From Collinsella sp. AM33-4BH (GTDB taxonomy: Bacteria; Actinomycetota; Coriobacteriia; Coriobacteriales; Coriobacteriaceae): DNA of 59,497 nt. Positions 25,199 through 34,379 of this stretch are shown in pieces (position 1 is the first letter of the stretch; every line of letters begins with the position of its first letter). The notes under the pieces are model-generated. The model searched no databases. It was not told the origin of the DNA and saw only the letters and a program-made list of their open reading frames with translations. The stretch lies in the NCBI RefSeq assembly GCF_003469205.1, contig NZ_QSIN01000013.1:1-59497 (forward strand), read 5' to 3'. Made by a program: the position numbers and the translations under genes.

Positions 25199-25338
25199 CG
25201 AGGAGCCCCGGGGAGGACAAATATATAAGGTCGATCGCGAGTTCCGCACGAGCCGGAGAGCACTTAATGTGCTCTCCGTGCGAGTCAGGACTGTCCGAGC
25301 AGGCGACCTTATATATTTGCCCTCCCCGGGGCTCCTCG
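25199..25338 (-). ncRNA. Nested long hairpin with conserved internal loop, copy 2 (candidate structured RNA)
   Basis: Outer arms 25199-25233 and 25304-25338 pair at 34 of 35 positions. The inner stem pairs CGGAGAGCAC (25254-25263) with GTGCTCTCCG (25269-25278). Read on the minus strand, the internal loop holds ACAGTCCT (25294-25287) then TGCGGAACTC (25248-25239), the same motifs and order as in the copy 3' of gatB. Outer and inner stem sequences are unrelated between copies. The element starts 14 bases after the UPF0210 stop. Confidence 0.6.
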
Positions 25339-25352
25339 CCAGCACCCCTCAG

Positions 25353-26717
25353 CTAGTTCTTGAGCGAGTTCAGCGGTGCCGGGAAGCGTCCACCGCGATG
25401 GGCAAGCACGGTGCCGGCGTTGGGGTTCACCGGCATGATGGGCGCACGGCCGAACAGGCCGCCGTACTCGACGCAGTCACCCACGCCCTTGCCGATGGCG
25501 GGAATCACGCGGACGGCCGTGGTCTTGTTGTTGATGACGCCGATGGCCATCTCGTCGGCGATGATGCCGGCGATGGTCTCGACCGGGGTGTCGCCGGGGA
25601 TGGCGATCATGTCCAGGCCGACGGAGCACACGCAGGTCATGGCCTCGAGCTTCTCGAGCGAAAGCGCGCCGGCTTCGACGGCGGCGATCATGCCGGCGTC
25701 CTCGGACACGGGGATAAAGGCGCCGGAAAGACCGCCCACGCTGGAACTGGCCATGACGCCGCCCTTCTTGACGGCATCGTTGAGCATGGCGAGCGCGCAG
25801 GTCGTGCCCGGGCCACCGCAGGTGCCCACGCCGATGATCTCGAGAATGCGGGCAACGGAGTCGCCGATGGCAGGCGTAGGCGCCAGCGACAGGTCGACAA
25901 TGCCCTTCTCGACACCCAGACGACGGGCGGCCTCGCGGCTCATGAGCTCGCCGGCACGGGTGATCTTAAAGGCGGTCTGCTTGATCTTCTCAGCGACCTC
26001 CATCATCGATGCGGAATCGGGGAGCGTCTCCAAGGCAGCAGCCATAACGCCGGGGCCCGAGACACCAACGTTGATGACGGCGTCGGCCTCGCCACCGCCG
26101 TGGACGGCGCCCGCCATAAACGGGGAGTCCTCGACCATGTTGGCAAAGCAGACAAACTTGGAAGCGCCGACGGAATCCTGGTCGGCCGTGAGTTTAGCGG
26201 CATCGATGATGGTCTGGGCGGCCATAAGCACGGCGTCCATGTTGATGCCGGCGCGCAGGCTGGCGACGTTGAGGCTGGAGCAGACGCGGCTCGTGGTGGC
26301 GAGCGCCTGCGGAATGGACTGTATAACGCGGCGATCGGCGTCGCCGATGCCCTTCTGGACGAGTGCGGAGAAGCCGCCCAGGTAATCGATGCCGAGTGTC
26401 TCGGCCGCGCGGTCGAGGGCGTGCGCGATGGGGGTGAGGTCCTCATCCTTGCAGCACGCGGCGATCTGCGCCACCGGGGTGACGGAAACGCGCTTGTTGA
26501 CGATGGGGATACCGTACTCGCGCTCGAGGTTCTCGGCGGTCTCGACCAGATGCTCAGCCGTGTGCGTCACGTGGTCGTAGATCTTCGTGCACATGCGGTC
26601 GAGGTTCTCGTCGCCGCAACCCATGAGCGAAACACCCATGGTGATGGTCCTGATGTCGAGGTTCTGCTCCTCAACCATGCCGCGGGTTTCCGCGATTTCT
26701 GCAGGCGTGATCGCCAT
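25353..26717 (-). CDS. UPF0210 / PFL-family protein (DUF711)
   Basis: A 454-aa cytoplasmic protein of the UPF0210 family, a length typical for it. It begins [20 protein letters not shown] and has the conserved segments [13 protein letters not shown] and NVGVSGPGV. The fold is related to glycyl-radical enzymes, but no catalytic role is established to my knowledge. ATG 26717 is preferred (GGAGC upstream); an earlier in-frame start at 26774 would add 19 poorly coding residues. The ACT-domain partner (UPF0237) often beside it is not here. Confidence 0.9.
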   Translation of the reverse strand: MAITPAEIAETRGMVEEQNLDIRTITMGVSLMGCGDENLDRMCTKIYDHVTHTAEHLVETAENLEREYGIPIVNKRVSVTPVAQIAACCKDEDLTPIAHALDRAAETLGIDYLGGFSALVQKGIGDADRRVIQSIPQALATTSRVCSSLNVASLRAGINMDAVLMAAQTIIDAAKLTADQDSVGASKFVCFANMVEDSPFMAGAVHGGGEADAVINVGVSGPGVMAAALETLPDSASMMEVAEKIKQTAFKITRAGELMSREAARRLGVEKGIVDLSLAPTPAIGDSVARILEIIGVGTCGGPGTTCALAMLNDAVKKGGVMASSSVGGLSGAFIPVSEDAGMIAAVEAGALSLEKLEAMTCVCSVGLDMIAIPGDTPVETIAGIIADEMAIGVINNKTTAVRVIPAIGKGVGDCVEYGGLFGRAPIMPVNPNAGTVLAHRGGRFPAPLNSLKN

Positions 26718-26762
26718 CCTTGCGCTCCTATCTGCCAAAACGAGCATAGTCTTATCTATTCT

Positions 26763-26800
26763 AACGTGCCGCACGTGCCAAGTGGCGCGTGCGGCACGTT
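26763..26800. terminator. Hairpin between metH and the UPF0210 gene
   Basis: An 18-bp stem with one mismatch (AACGTGCCGCACGTGCCA / TGGCGCGTGCGGCACGTT) and a 2-nt spacer. It probably ends the metF-metH transcript. Confidence 0.7.
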
Positions 26801-26825
26801 TTAGTGCTCGGTTGTTTCCGTTGTG

Positions 26826-29384
26826 TTACTGCCCAAAGACCTCTTCGGCAATGCGCGCGCTTTCGGCGGCATCCTTGGCGTAGTAGTCCGCGCCGATCTG
26901 CTTGGCGTATTCGGGGGTGAGCACGGCGCCGCCTACGATGATCTTGACGCCCGGAACCTCGGCATGGAGCAGCTTGATGGTCTCCTCCATGGCGACGACG
27001 GTGGTGGTCATAAGCGCCGAGAGGCCGACGAGTTTGATATCGCGCTCCTTGACGGTCTTGAGTACCTCCTGCGGATCGACATCGCGGCCCAGGTCAAAGA
27101 CGGTGTAGCCGTAGTTGTCGAGCAGCATTTTGACGATGTTCTTGCCAATATCGTGGATGTCGCCCTTGACGGTGGCCACGCAGATCTTGCCCTTGTCGGC
27201 GATCTCGCCGGCGGGCATCAGGCGCTTGATGGTGTCGAAACCCACGCGTGCGGCCTCGGCCGAGGCCATGAGTTGCGGCAAGAAGAACTTGCCCTGGTCA
27301 AAGAGGACGCCCACCTCGTCGAGGGCGGGGATAAAGTGGTTGTTGATGAGGTCCATAGCGTCGTGGTCGGCCAGCAGGCGCTCGGTCTCGGCCGCGATCT
27401 CGCCTTTGCGGCCCGAGACGACCATGTGGCGGATGGGGTCGTCGTTGCCGTCGGTGCCAGCGGTGCCAGCAGCGGGCACGGTGTCGGTCGATGCGGCCTG
27501 AGCCGCTGCCGGGTTGGCGGCGATCTTGTACGGATCGGTCCAGCCGGCATAGCGCTCGATGTATCCGGTCGAGCCCTCGTCCTCAACGCTCAGGACGCGA
27601 TAGCTGTAGACGGTGTCCATAAAGCGCTTGGAGCCCGGGTTCATGATGGGGGCGTCCAGGCCCGCGCCAAAGGCGGCGGCCAAAAAGACCGAGCCCAGCA
27701 GCGGGCGCGCGGGCAGGCCAAAGCTGATATTCGACACGCCAAGCGCGCATTTGACGCCCAGGCGCTCCTTGCACAGGGACATGGCGCGCAGGATCTGCTC
27801 AGCCTGGCGCTGGTTGGTCGAGGCGGTCATGACCAGGCAGTCGATGAGGATGCGGTCCGGGCCGATGCCGTAGCGGGCGGCCTCGGCCACGATGCGCTCG
27901 GCGATGGCGAAGCGGGCCTCGGCGGTATCGGGGATGCCGCCTTCGTCGAGCGTAAGGCCGACGACGTTGGTGCCGTAGTGGGCAACCAGCGGAAAGATCT
28001 CATCCATGATCTGCTGCTTGCCGTTGACCGAGTTGATGATGGGCTTGCCGGCATAGCGGCGTACGGCGGCCTCGACAGCGGCGGGATCGGTGGAGTCGAT
28101 CTGCAGCGGCAGGAGCGTGGAGCCCTGGAGCTGCTCGGTGGCCTGCTGGATAATCTTGACCTCGTCGATCTCGGGCAGGCCCACGTTGACGTCCAGGATG
28201 TCGGCGCCCTGTTCCTGCTGGCTGATGCCCTGGCTCACGACGTAGTCCAGGTCGCCGTCGCGCAGGGCCTGCTGCAGGCGCTTTTTGCCGGTGGGATTGA
28301 TGCGCTCGCCGATGACGGCGATCTTGTGGCCGTCGCAGGGAAGGTCCACGACCGTCTGAGCGCTCGTGACCGACATGCTGGGCTTGCGGTGGCGCGGGCT
28401 GGGCGTGTGGTTATCGATAAGCGTGCGCAAGGCGGCCATGTGCGCCGGCGTGGTGCCGCAGCAGCCGCCCACGACGTTCACGCCGTCCTCAATCATGCCG
28501 GCGACAGCCTCGGCGTATTCGGGTGCCTGGATATCAAAGACGGTGTTGCCGTCGTCGTCCACATGGGGCAGTCCCGCATTGGCCTGCACCATAACGGGCT
28601 TGTCCGTAACGGTGAGCATACGCGCGGCGAGTCCTCGGAGCTCGGCCGGGCCCTGGCTGCAGTTGATGCCCAAAACGTCGGCGCCGATGGCGTCGAGGGT
28701 GATGGCGGCGACCTCGGGGCTCGTGCCCAAGAAGGTGCGGCCGTCTTCCTCAAAGGTCATGGTGGCAAAGACGGGCAAGTCGGAATTCTCGCGGCAGGCG
28801 AGGACTGCCGCCTTGATCTCGGCAAGGTCAGTCATAGTCTCGATAATAAAGAGGTCCACACCCGCGGCGACGCCAGAGCGCACCTCCTCGGCAAAGAGGT
28901 CGTAGGCCTCGTCGAAGCTGAGGGTACCCAAGGGGCGCAGCAGCGCGCCGATGGGGCCGATATCGCCGGCGACGTAGTGGGCACCGGCTGCGCGGGCGCA
29001 GGCGACAGCGGCGGCAAAGACATCTGCCACGGTGGCGGTACCGTCGAGCTTGTGGGCGTTGGCGCCAAAGGTGTTGGCGGTGATCACGTCGCAGCCGGCC
29101 TCGACGTACTGTCGCTGAATGTCGGTAATGACCTGGGGCTCCTCAAAGTTGAGCAGCTCGGGCAGGGCTCCGGCCTTCATGCCGGCCGCCTGCAGCATGG
29201 TGCCCATGCCGCCGTCGAACAGCAGATGCCCCGTGCCCTCGATGGCCGCACGCAGGCGATCGTCCTTAATGCGCAGATCGTCGATCGTGCGCGTCTTGTA
29301 CGTGGCACCGTTGCGACGTGCGGCATCAACGGGAGCCGCCAGCGCAGCACCGTCAGAATCATGAGTGATAAGCGGGGTAAACAT
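26826..29384 (-). CDS. metH: Cobalamin-dependent methionine synthase lacking the activation domain
   Basis: Transfers a methyl group from methyl-tetrahydrofolate to homocysteine through cobalamin. The 852-aa product holds the homocysteine domain (about 20-325; zinc ligands in NCSQGP and VGGCCGTTP), the pterin domain (IGERINPTGKKRL onward), then cap and B12 domains with the cobalamin His in GDIHDIGKN. An Ala/Thr-rich linker precedes the cap domain. The usual C-terminal reactivation domain is missing and is encoded by the next gene upstream. ATG 29384 has AGGAGC before it; an upstream start at 29501 would add Pro/Ala-rich sequence overlapping that gene. Confidence 0.95.
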   Translation of the reverse strand: MFTPLITHDSDGAALAAPVDAARRNGATYKTRTIDDLRIKDDRLRAAIEGTGHLLFDGGMGTMLQAAGMKAGALPELLNFEEPQVITDIQRQYVEAGCDVITANTFGANAHKLDGTATVADVFAAAVACARAAGAHYVAGDIGPIGALLRPLGTLSFDEAYDLFAEEVRSGVAAGVDLFIIETMTDLAEIKAAVLACRENSDLPVFATMTFEEDGRTFLGTSPEVAAITLDAIGADVLGINCSQGPAELRGLAARMLTVTDKPVMVQANAGLPHVDDDGNTVFDIQAPEYAEAVAGMIEDGVNVVGGCCGTTPAHMAALRTLIDNHTPSPRHRKPSMSVTSAQTVVDLPCDGHKIAVIGERINPTGKKRLQQALRDGDLDYVVSQGISQQEQGADILDVNVGLPEIDEVKIIQQATEQLQGSTLLPLQIDSTDPAAVEAAVRRYAGKPIINSVNGKQQIMDEIFPLVAHYGTNVVGLTLDEGGIPDTAEARFAIAERIVAEAARYGIGPDRILIDCLVMTASTNQRQAEQILRAMSLCKERLGVKCALGVSNISFGLPARPLLGSVFLAAAFGAGLDAPIMNPGSKRFMDTVYSYRVLSVEDEGSTGYIERYAGWTDPYKIAANPAAAQAASTDTVPAAGTAGTDGNDDPIRHMVVSGRKGEIAAETERLLADHDAMDLINNHFIPALDEVGVLFDQGKFFLPQLMASAEAARVGFDTIKRLMPAGEIADKGKICVATVKGDIHDIGKNIVKMLLDNYGYTVFDLGRDVDPQEVLKTVKERDIKLVGLSALMTTTVVAMEETIKLLHAEVPGVKIIVGGAVLTPEYAKQIGADYYAKDAAESARIAEEVFGQ

Positions 29385-29394
29385 CGGTGGGCTC

Positions 29395-30183
29395 CTAGTG
29401 GCTGGAATAGCAGGTGGTGTGGGCGGCGCGGAAGCGGCAGTGCTCACGCATGCGGCAGATAGTGCAGGTGGGGCGGCTCTGGGCGTCGTGGACCTCGCCA
29501 TCGAACAGACCGATCACCGCGGTCACGCTCTTGGTGGGCATGAGCAGGCTGGTCGGCGTGACGGTAAGTCCGATGAGCCGCGTGGCGTTGAGTGCAGCCA
29601 CGATCGAGCGCTGGGCCGTAAGCGGGCAGTCGCCGTAGCCGGGGCTAAAGCGCCAGTTACCGGCGAGTCCGTGTGCGGCGGCCGCAGTCTTGACTTGCTG
29701 GTCCATCTGCTCGACGGCGGCTTCCACATAGGCGGAGCACGCGGCATCGAGCACGGCTCCCTCTAGGGGCTGCTGGGCTCCCGTGGTGCGCAGACGACGC
29801 TCGGCGTCCATGCCGAGGGTGCATGCTATGAGCGCGGCAAAGCGGGCATCTTTGAGATGTCGATAGATATCGCGACCTCGCAGCTCAACGTTGGTGCCAA
29901 CCAGACGGATGCTGGGCTCTCCCTGCTCGTCCACGCCCGTGGCATCGATGGCAAATACGCGGCGCACGCCACGGGGCTCAATGTCCAGTTCCAGACGCTC
30001 GACCACAAGCTCAATACGTCGTGACAGTTCGGGCTCAATCTGCTGGCCGCCGTAACCCAGATACCGCAGCATCTCGGCACGGTCGACACGGGGATGGTGC
30101 GCAGCATCGACGCGGTAAAGCGCCGGCGACGCAAGGTCGGCCGGCACTTCGACAGCGGTTGTATCGATGTGCGGTTTTTCCAT
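29395..30183 (-). CDS. Stand-alone methionine synthase activation protein
   Basis: A 262-aa protein matching the vitamin-B12-dependent methionine synthase activation domain, which rebinds SAM to reductively methylate inactive cob(II)alamin. The characteristic segment NWRFSPGYGDCPL is followed by LLMPTKSVTAVIGL. A Cys-rich end CTICRMREHCRF, with further Cys, suggests a bound iron-sulphur or metal site absent from the E. coli domain. It lies between metF and metH, overlapping the metF stop by one base and ending 10 bases before metH, so it should act on this MetH. Confidence 0.9.
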   Translation of the reverse strand: MEKPHIDTTAVEVPADLASPALYRVDAAHHPRVDRAEMLRYLGYGGQQIEPELSRRIELVVERLELDIEPRGVRRVFAIDATGVDEQGEPSIRLVGTNVELRGRDIYRHLKDARFAALIACTLGMDAERRLRTTGAQQPLEGAVLDAACSAYVEAAVEQMDQQVKTAAAAHGLAGNWRFSPGYGDCPLTAQRSIVAALNATRLIGLTVTPTSLLMPTKSVTAVIGLFDGEVHDAQSRPTCTICRMREHCRFRAAHTTCYSSH

Positions 30184-31055
30184 TACCCCAGGCGCTCCAT
30201 AATGGTCGCGGCGATCGCAGGACGGTTCATAGTGTACAGGTGCAGACCGTCGGCACCGCGCTCCTTAAGGTCGCAAAGCTGGCGGGCGGCATAATCTACA
30301 CCGGCTGCCTGCAGGCTCTCGGGGTCGTTCTCGTATTTGGCGAGAATCTTGATGACGGGGGAGGGTAGCGACGCGCCGCACATAAAGACCATGCGGCTGA
30401 TCTGCGACTTGCCCATAAACGGCATGATGCCCGCGGTAATGGGCACGGTGATACCGGCCTTGTCGGCAAGCTCGCGAAAACGGTAGAAGCACTCGTTATC
30501 AAAAAAGAGCTGCGTTACAAAGAAGCTCGCGCCGGCGTCCTGTTTTTGCTTGAGGTGCTCGACCGAGAGGTTGAGATCCTCGCAGGCAATGTGGCCCTCG
30601 GGGTAGGCTGCGGCGCCCACGCAAAAGCCGGCGTCGACGAGCTCGGGGATAAGGTCGCGGGCGTAGGCGTAGTCCGAGGCGGGCTTGTCGTCCTCGGTCG
30701 CGCCGGCGGGAAGATCACCACGCAGGGCTAGGATGTTTTCCACGCCGGCGGTGCGATACTCGTCGATCTTGGCGGCGATGTCGGCGTGGGTGCGGCCCAC
30801 GCAGGTGAGGTGCGCTACCGAGGGCGTATCGAATTCGCTCGAAATCATATGCGCGATGGGGGCGGTGGTGGCACCGTTGCCCGAGCCGCCGGCCGAGCAG
30901 GTGACCGAGACAAAGCTCGGCGAAAGCTTGCACAGATTGCCAGCAACCTCGCGGGCCGTGTCGAGGGTCAGCTCGCCCTTGGGCGGGAACATCTCAAACG
31001 AAACGGGCGCGGTGCCCTGGGATGCTGCCTGCTTAAAAACCTCGTCGACGCGCAT
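30183..31055 (-). CDS. metF: Methylenetetrahydrofolate reductase
   Basis: A 290-aa FAD enzyme that reduces methylene-THF to methyl-THF, the methyl donor used by MetH. It starts with the typical PVSFEMFPPKGE strand, continues with VSVTCSAGGSGN, and the flavin-binding region includes ILALRGDLP with the conserved Asp. ATG 31055 follows AAAGGAG at ideal spacing. First gene of a three-gene unit in pathway order; no B12 or SAM riboswitch was recognised in the leader. Confidence 0.96.
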   Translation of the reverse strand: MRVDEVFKQAASQGTAPVSFEMFPPKGELTLDTAREVAGNLCKLSPSFVSVTCSAGGSGNGATTAPIAHMISSEFDTPSVAHLTCVGRTHADIAAKIDEYRTAGVENILALRGDLPAGATEDDKPASDYAYARDLIPELVDAGFCVGAAAYPEGHIACEDLNLSVEHLKQKQDAGASFFVTQLFFDNECFYRFRELADKAGITVPITAGIMPFMGKSQISRMVFMCGASLPSPVIKILAKYENDPESLQAAGVDYAARQLCDLKERGADGLHLYTMNRPAIAATIMERLG

Positions 31056-31480
31056 ATCGTGCTCCTTTAGATACATTAGTGTGATGTGTTGTAAGGATTC
31101 TACAGCACCACTGCGCTGCGGTGGAGTTTTACTCGCTATTTGGGGATACCAATCGAAAATGCTTCGCTATCGGCATTTCCTATAACAGAGCGGTCAATGT
31201 AGGATGGGTCTATATTGAATGGTATCTGATGCGAAATACCAGTTAATAGAGCCCCATCCTATCATTGACTACTCTTAAACCATGAGGAGAGGTCTGCAAT
31301 TTATGCAGTTGATTGGCTGTTGAGGGTGGCAATGCCGCCTCGATAGGGTAACCTCATTGATTGGTTTCGCGACAGCAACATAACGGTAATGTCGCGGAAA
31401 CACGGCGAGTCTAAGCTATGACTCGTTCGTTAGTAATCAACACCGCTTCTCACGCGGTGCCGATACGAAGGGAGTTCCGT
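31056..31480. other. 425-bp divergent intergenic region between metF and glnN
   Basis: Holds the leaders of both genes. TAGAAT (minus strand, 31102-31097) may be a -10 for metF. Several hairpins occur: 31193-31269 (listed separately), CGCGAC...GTCGCG (about 31368-31396) and ACCGC...GCGGT (31442-31458) just before glnN. I recognise no known riboswitch class. Confidence 0.4.
31193..31269. repeat. 77-nt long hairpin upstream of glnN
   Basis: GTCAATG (31193-31199) pairs with CATTGAC (31263-31269), continuing through AGGATGGG and CCCATCCT; an inner GGTAT/ATACC stem caps it. The stem is long but interrupted. It could be a regulatory leader or a palindromic repeat. Confidence 0.5.
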
Positions 31481-33568
31481 ATGGCCGAACTTACTGACCG
31501 CTTCGGGACCATGGTGTTCTCTGAGGAAGTCATGAAGGACTACCTCCCCAAGGACATTTGGAAGCGCCTTGCTGCAACCCTCGAGGGCGGTGAGCCGCTC
31601 GACCTGGATGTGGCCAACGCCGTTGCCCATGCCATGAAGGTCTGGGCCATCTCCAAGGGCGCGACGCACTACGCGCACTGGTTCCAGCCGCTTTCGGGCA
31701 TTACTTCCGAGAAGCACGACAGCTTCCTGGAGCCCAACCACGACGGCACCGCCATTACCAAGTTTACGGGCAAGAACCTCATCCAGGGCGAGCCCGATGC
31801 CTCGAGCTTCCCCAACGGCGGCCTGCGTGCCACCTTCGAGGCTCGTGGCTACACCGCTTGGGACCCCACCAGCCCCGCCTTTATCAAGGACGATGTCCTG
31901 TGCATCCCCACGGCTTTCTGCTCCTACACGGGCGAGGCCCTGGACAAGAAGACCCCGCTGCTGCGCTCCATGACCGCGCTCTCGCGTGAGTCCAAGCGCG
32001 TTTTGGCGCTGTTCGGCAAGACCCCCAAGAAGGTCGTTCCTTCCGTGGGCGACGAGCAGGAGTACTTCCTGATCAAGAAGGACGCCTACCGCAAGCGCAA
32101 GGACCTGGTCATCACCGGCCGCACCCTCTTTGGCGCCGCTCCCTGCAAGGGCCAGGAGCTCGAGGAGCACTACTTTGGCGCTATCCGCCCCACCGTCTCT
32201 GCCTATATGAAGGATCTGGACGACGAGCTGTGGGCGCTCGGCATTCCCGCCAAGACCAAGCACAACGAGGTCGCTCCCTGCCAGCATGAGCTTGCCCCTG
32301 TCTATGGCGAGGTCAACGAGGCAATCGACCAGAATCTGGTCATGATGGAGAAGATGAAGCTCATCGCCTCCCGCCACGACTTGGTCTGCCTGCTGCACGA
32401 GAAGCCCTTCGAGGGCATCAACGGTTCGGGCAAGCACAACAACTGGTCGCTTGGCACCGAGTCCGAGAACCTGCTCGATCCGGGCGACACTCCGCTCGAC
32501 AACCTGCAGTTCATCGTCTTCCTCACCGCGGTGATCGAGGCCGTCGATAACTACCAGGAGCTCCTGCGTGCCTCTGTTGCCTCGGCCGGCAACGACCATC
32601 GTCTGGGCGCCAACGAGGCTCCTCCGGCGATTATGTCCATCTTCCTGGGCGACCAGCTTACCGAGGTCGTCGAGAAGATCATCGATGGCAAGGCTTCCGT
32701 CCATGCCACGCGCGGCGTGCTTGACCTGGGCGCCGATACCCTGCCCAAGCTGATGCAGGACAACACCGACCGCAACCGCACCTCCCCGTTTGCCTTCACC
32801 GGCAACAAGTTCGAGTTCCGTGCCTGCGGCTCCGAGCAGAACGTCTCCGACTCCAACCTGGTGCTCGATGCCGCCGTGGCCAAGTCGCTCAAGTCCTTCG
32901 CCGACGCGCTTGAGGGTACGCCCGAGGACGAGTTCCAGGACGCCGCGCTCGAGTACTGCAAGAAGGTCCTGACCGACCACCAGCGCATCCTCTTCTCCGG
33001 CGATGGCTACTCCGATGAGTGGCCCGTCGAGGCCGAGAAGCGCGGCCTTGCCAACAACAAGACCACGGCCGATGCCCTGCCCGCCTTTGTTTCCGATAAG
33101 GCCATTGCGCTCTTTGAGGAGACGGGTGTCCTGACCAAGGCCGAGGCTCAGTGCCGCTACGACTGCAAGCTCGAGAAGTACAATAAGCTCATGAACATCG
33201 AGGCCACCACGATGGTTCGCGAGGCGCGTCGTACCTATCGCCCGGTCATTACCGCCTATGCCACCAAGGTCGCTAAGGGCCTTGAGGCTATCCGTGCTGC
33301 CGGTGCCGATGCTGCCATGCAGTGCGAGCAGAACACGCTCAACAAGCTCTGCAACGGCATCACCGCCATCAACGACTCCATCAAGGCGCTCGACGCCGTA
33401 CATCAGAAGGCCGAGGGCCTCGATGGTCAGGAGCAGGCCAACGTGTACGCGCACGAGGTCGTTCCCGCCATGGATGCGCTGCGTGCCGCCGTGGATGCCA
33501 TGGAGGAGATCGTGGCCGCCGACTACTGGCCGGTCCCGACCTACGACGACATCCTGTTCTACGTGTAG
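31481..33568 (+). CDS. glnN: Glutamine synthetase type III
   Basis: Makes glutamine from glutamate, ammonia and ATP. At 695 aa it matches the large GSIII class, not GlnA-I. Signature blocks include [18 protein letters not shown] and [12 protein letters not shown] near the middle, [14 protein letters not shown] in the active site, and [20 protein letters not shown] with catalytic residues. ATG 31481 follows AAGGGAG; an in-frame upstream ATG at 31418 is not needed. It probably forms a cytoplasmic double hexamer. The long leader may regulate it, and a strong terminator follows. Confidence 0.96.
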   Translation: MAELTDRFGTMVFSEEVMKDYLPKDIWKRLAATLEGGEPLDLDVANAVAHAMKVWAISKGATHYAHWFQPLSGITSEKHDSFLEPNHDGTAITKFTGKNLIQGEPDASSFPNGGLRATFEARGYTAWDPTSPAFIKDDVLCIPTAFCSYTGEALDKKTPLLRSMTALSRESKRVLALFGKTPKKVVPSVGDEQEYFLIKKDAYRKRKDLVITGRTLFGAAPCKGQELEEHYFGAIRPTVSAYMKDLDDELWALGIPAKTKHNEVAPCQHELAPVYGEVNEAIDQNLVMMEKMKLIASRHDLVCLLHEKPFEGINGSGKHNNWSLGTESENLLDPGDTPLDNLQFIVFLTAVIEAVDNYQELLRASVASAGNDHRLGANEAPPAIMSIFLGDQLTEVVEKIIDGKASVHATRGVLDLGADTLPKLMQDNTDRNRTSPFAFTGNKFEFRACGSEQNVSDSNLVLDAAVAKSLKSFADALEGTPEDEFQDAALEYCKKVLTDHQRILFSGDGYSDEWPVEAEKRGLANNKTTADALPAFVSDKAIALFEETGVLTKAEAQCRYDCKLEKYNKLMNIEATTMVREARRTYRPVITAYATKVAKGLEAIRAAGADAAMQCEQNTLNKLCNGITAINDSIKALDAVHQKAEGLDGQEQANVYAHEVVPAMDALRAAVDAMEEIVAADYWPVPTYDDILFYV

Positions 33569-33595
33569 GACTGGGACAACATACCGTCACGGTTG

Positions 33596-33632
33596 AAAGC
33601 CGGGGCCCGCATCGCGCGGACCCCGGCTTTTT
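33596..33632 (+). terminator. Terminator of glnN
   Basis: AAAGCCGGGG pairs with CCCCGGCTTT, with further GCCCGC/GCGGA pairing inside, followed by TT and GTTT. Confidence 0.9.
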
Positions 33633-33692
33633 GTTTGTGAAGGACGCTTTGGAGTCCGTTTTGCAACTGATTCGCCCACGCAATAAGGGGCC

Positions 33693-33910
33693 GTGGACAA
33701 AAAACGCAAATATGAGTACTGTCACTAAACTAGTTCCATATCAAAATGGCAGTTTTTGCCGAGTTAGACCACATATGTCCAGGTATATAGCTGAGGTCGG
33801 GCCTAATCTGAGCACTAGGTCGTTGATTTGACATCTGATTCACCATCTAAAAGGCCGAATTCGCTGTTACTAAATCGGTAACAGTACTCACATTTGCCAT
33901 TTTTGCCCAC
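33693..33910. mobile_element. MITE-like element with 33-bp terminal inverted repeats
   Basis: The ends 33693-33725 and 33878-33910 are inverted repeats with 28 of 33 matches, both containing TGAGTACTGT and CAAAAA. The 218-bp body is AT-richer than the surroundings and carries no ORF. The right end also holds a CTGTTAC/GTAACAG hairpin. No transposase is present; mobilisation in trans would be needed. Target-site duplications were not evident. Confidence 0.6.
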
Positions 33911-33925
33911 AGGCCTTGCGATGGT

Positions 33926-33961
33926 GCCGGGATCCGCACCCTGTCGGGTTCGAATCCCGGC
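33926..33961. repeat. Short inverted T-arm element (minimal form)
   Basis: GCCGGGATCCGCACCCTG continues to GGTTCGAATCCCGGC, giving an 8-bp closing stem around a T-arm-like sequence. It matches the ends of the longer cassette at 34027-34150 with its interior missing. It is not a complete tRNA. Confidence 0.6.
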
Positions 33962-33975
33962 GTTGAGGCAGAAAA

Positions 33976-34004
33976 AAGCCCGTCACCGCGAGGGCAACGG
34001 GCTT
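33976..34004 (-). terminator. Duplicated minus-strand terminator
   Basis: AAGCCCGT pairs with ACGGGCTT, followed on the minus strand by TTTTTT. It is a diverged duplicate of the tRNA-Glu terminator at 34165-34193. Confidence 0.7.
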
Positions 34005-34015
34005 CTCGATTTAAA

Positions 34016-34033
34016 TGGTGCCCCCAGCGGGAT
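34016..34033 (-). pseudogene. tRNA-Glu 3'-end fragment
   Basis: On the minus strand this is an 18-nt copy of the tRNA-Glu 3' end, ending in GGGGGCACCA. The rest of the tRNA is replaced by GC-rich sequence. With the terminator next to it, it shows a partial tandem duplication of the tRNA-Glu tail. Confidence 0.7.
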
Positions 34034-34150
34034 GTCCGCGTGCGGCTGGCGCCGCCCGCTTTCGCTGCGTCGCTCCGCTCCTTGCGTGCTGCGCTGGAAA
34101 ACGCTTGCGCGTTTCCTCAGCTCCGCACCCTGTTGGGTTCGAATCCCGGC
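34027..34150. repeat. Inverted T-arm cassette 3' of tRNA-Glu
   Basis: On the minus strand it opens GCCGGGATTCGAACCC (inverse of the tRNA-Glu T-arm), continues AACAGGGTGCGGA, then about 90 GC-rich bases including ACGCGCAAGCGTTTT and AGCGGGCGGCG, and ends in ATCCCGC, joining the 3' half of a T-arm. The layout and the GC-rich interior match the cassette after ssrA at 14695-14827. Confidence 0.6.
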
Positions 34151-34164
34151 ACATCGGTAGCAAA

Positions 34165-34193
34165 AAGCCCGCTACCGAATTGGTAACGGGCTT
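34165..34193 (-). terminator. Terminator of tRNA-Glu
   Basis: AAGCCCG-CTACC pairs with GGTAA-CGGGCTT around GAATT; TTTTT follows on the minus strand. Confidence 0.85.
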
Positions 34194-34204
34194 CACCTCT
34201 CAAA

Positions 34205-34281
34205 TGGTGCCCCCAGCGGGATTCGAACCCGCGATATCCACCTTGAAAGGGTGGCGTCCTTGGCCGCTAGACGATGGGGAC
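34205..34281 (-). tRNA. tRNA-Glu (anticodon TTC)
   Basis: A complete 77-nt cloverleaf on the minus strand with encoded CCA. Acceptor GTCCCCA pairs with TGGGGGC (one wobble). The D-arm contains CTAGCGGCC, and the anticodon stem-loop CCACC-CTTTCAA-GGTGG gives anticodon TTC. The T-arm is GCGGGTTCGAATCCCGC. The terminator follows 11 bases downstream. Confidence 0.96.
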
Positions 34282-34379
34282 AGCGGGAAAGAGTATAGCA
34301 GACTTTTTTGCCGGCGCGTATATCGTTGGCAAACTGGAAAACCACCACATAGGAGCTGGCTCTCTATCCCGATTCTCAA

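Noticed and set aside
26823..29462. 879-codon plus-strand ORF opposite metH
   Set aside because: It is the antisense frame of a clearly conserved gene in GC-rich DNA; its Gly/Ala/Val/His-rich sequence has no family character and no ribosome site.
31056..31480. B12, SAM or glutamine riboswitch before metF/glnN
   Set aside because: No conserved core of these classes could be recognised, although hairpins are present.
33926..33961. A second tRNA on the plus strand
   Set aside because: Only a T-arm-like loop inside a hairpin is present; acceptor, D-arm and anticodon arm are missing.
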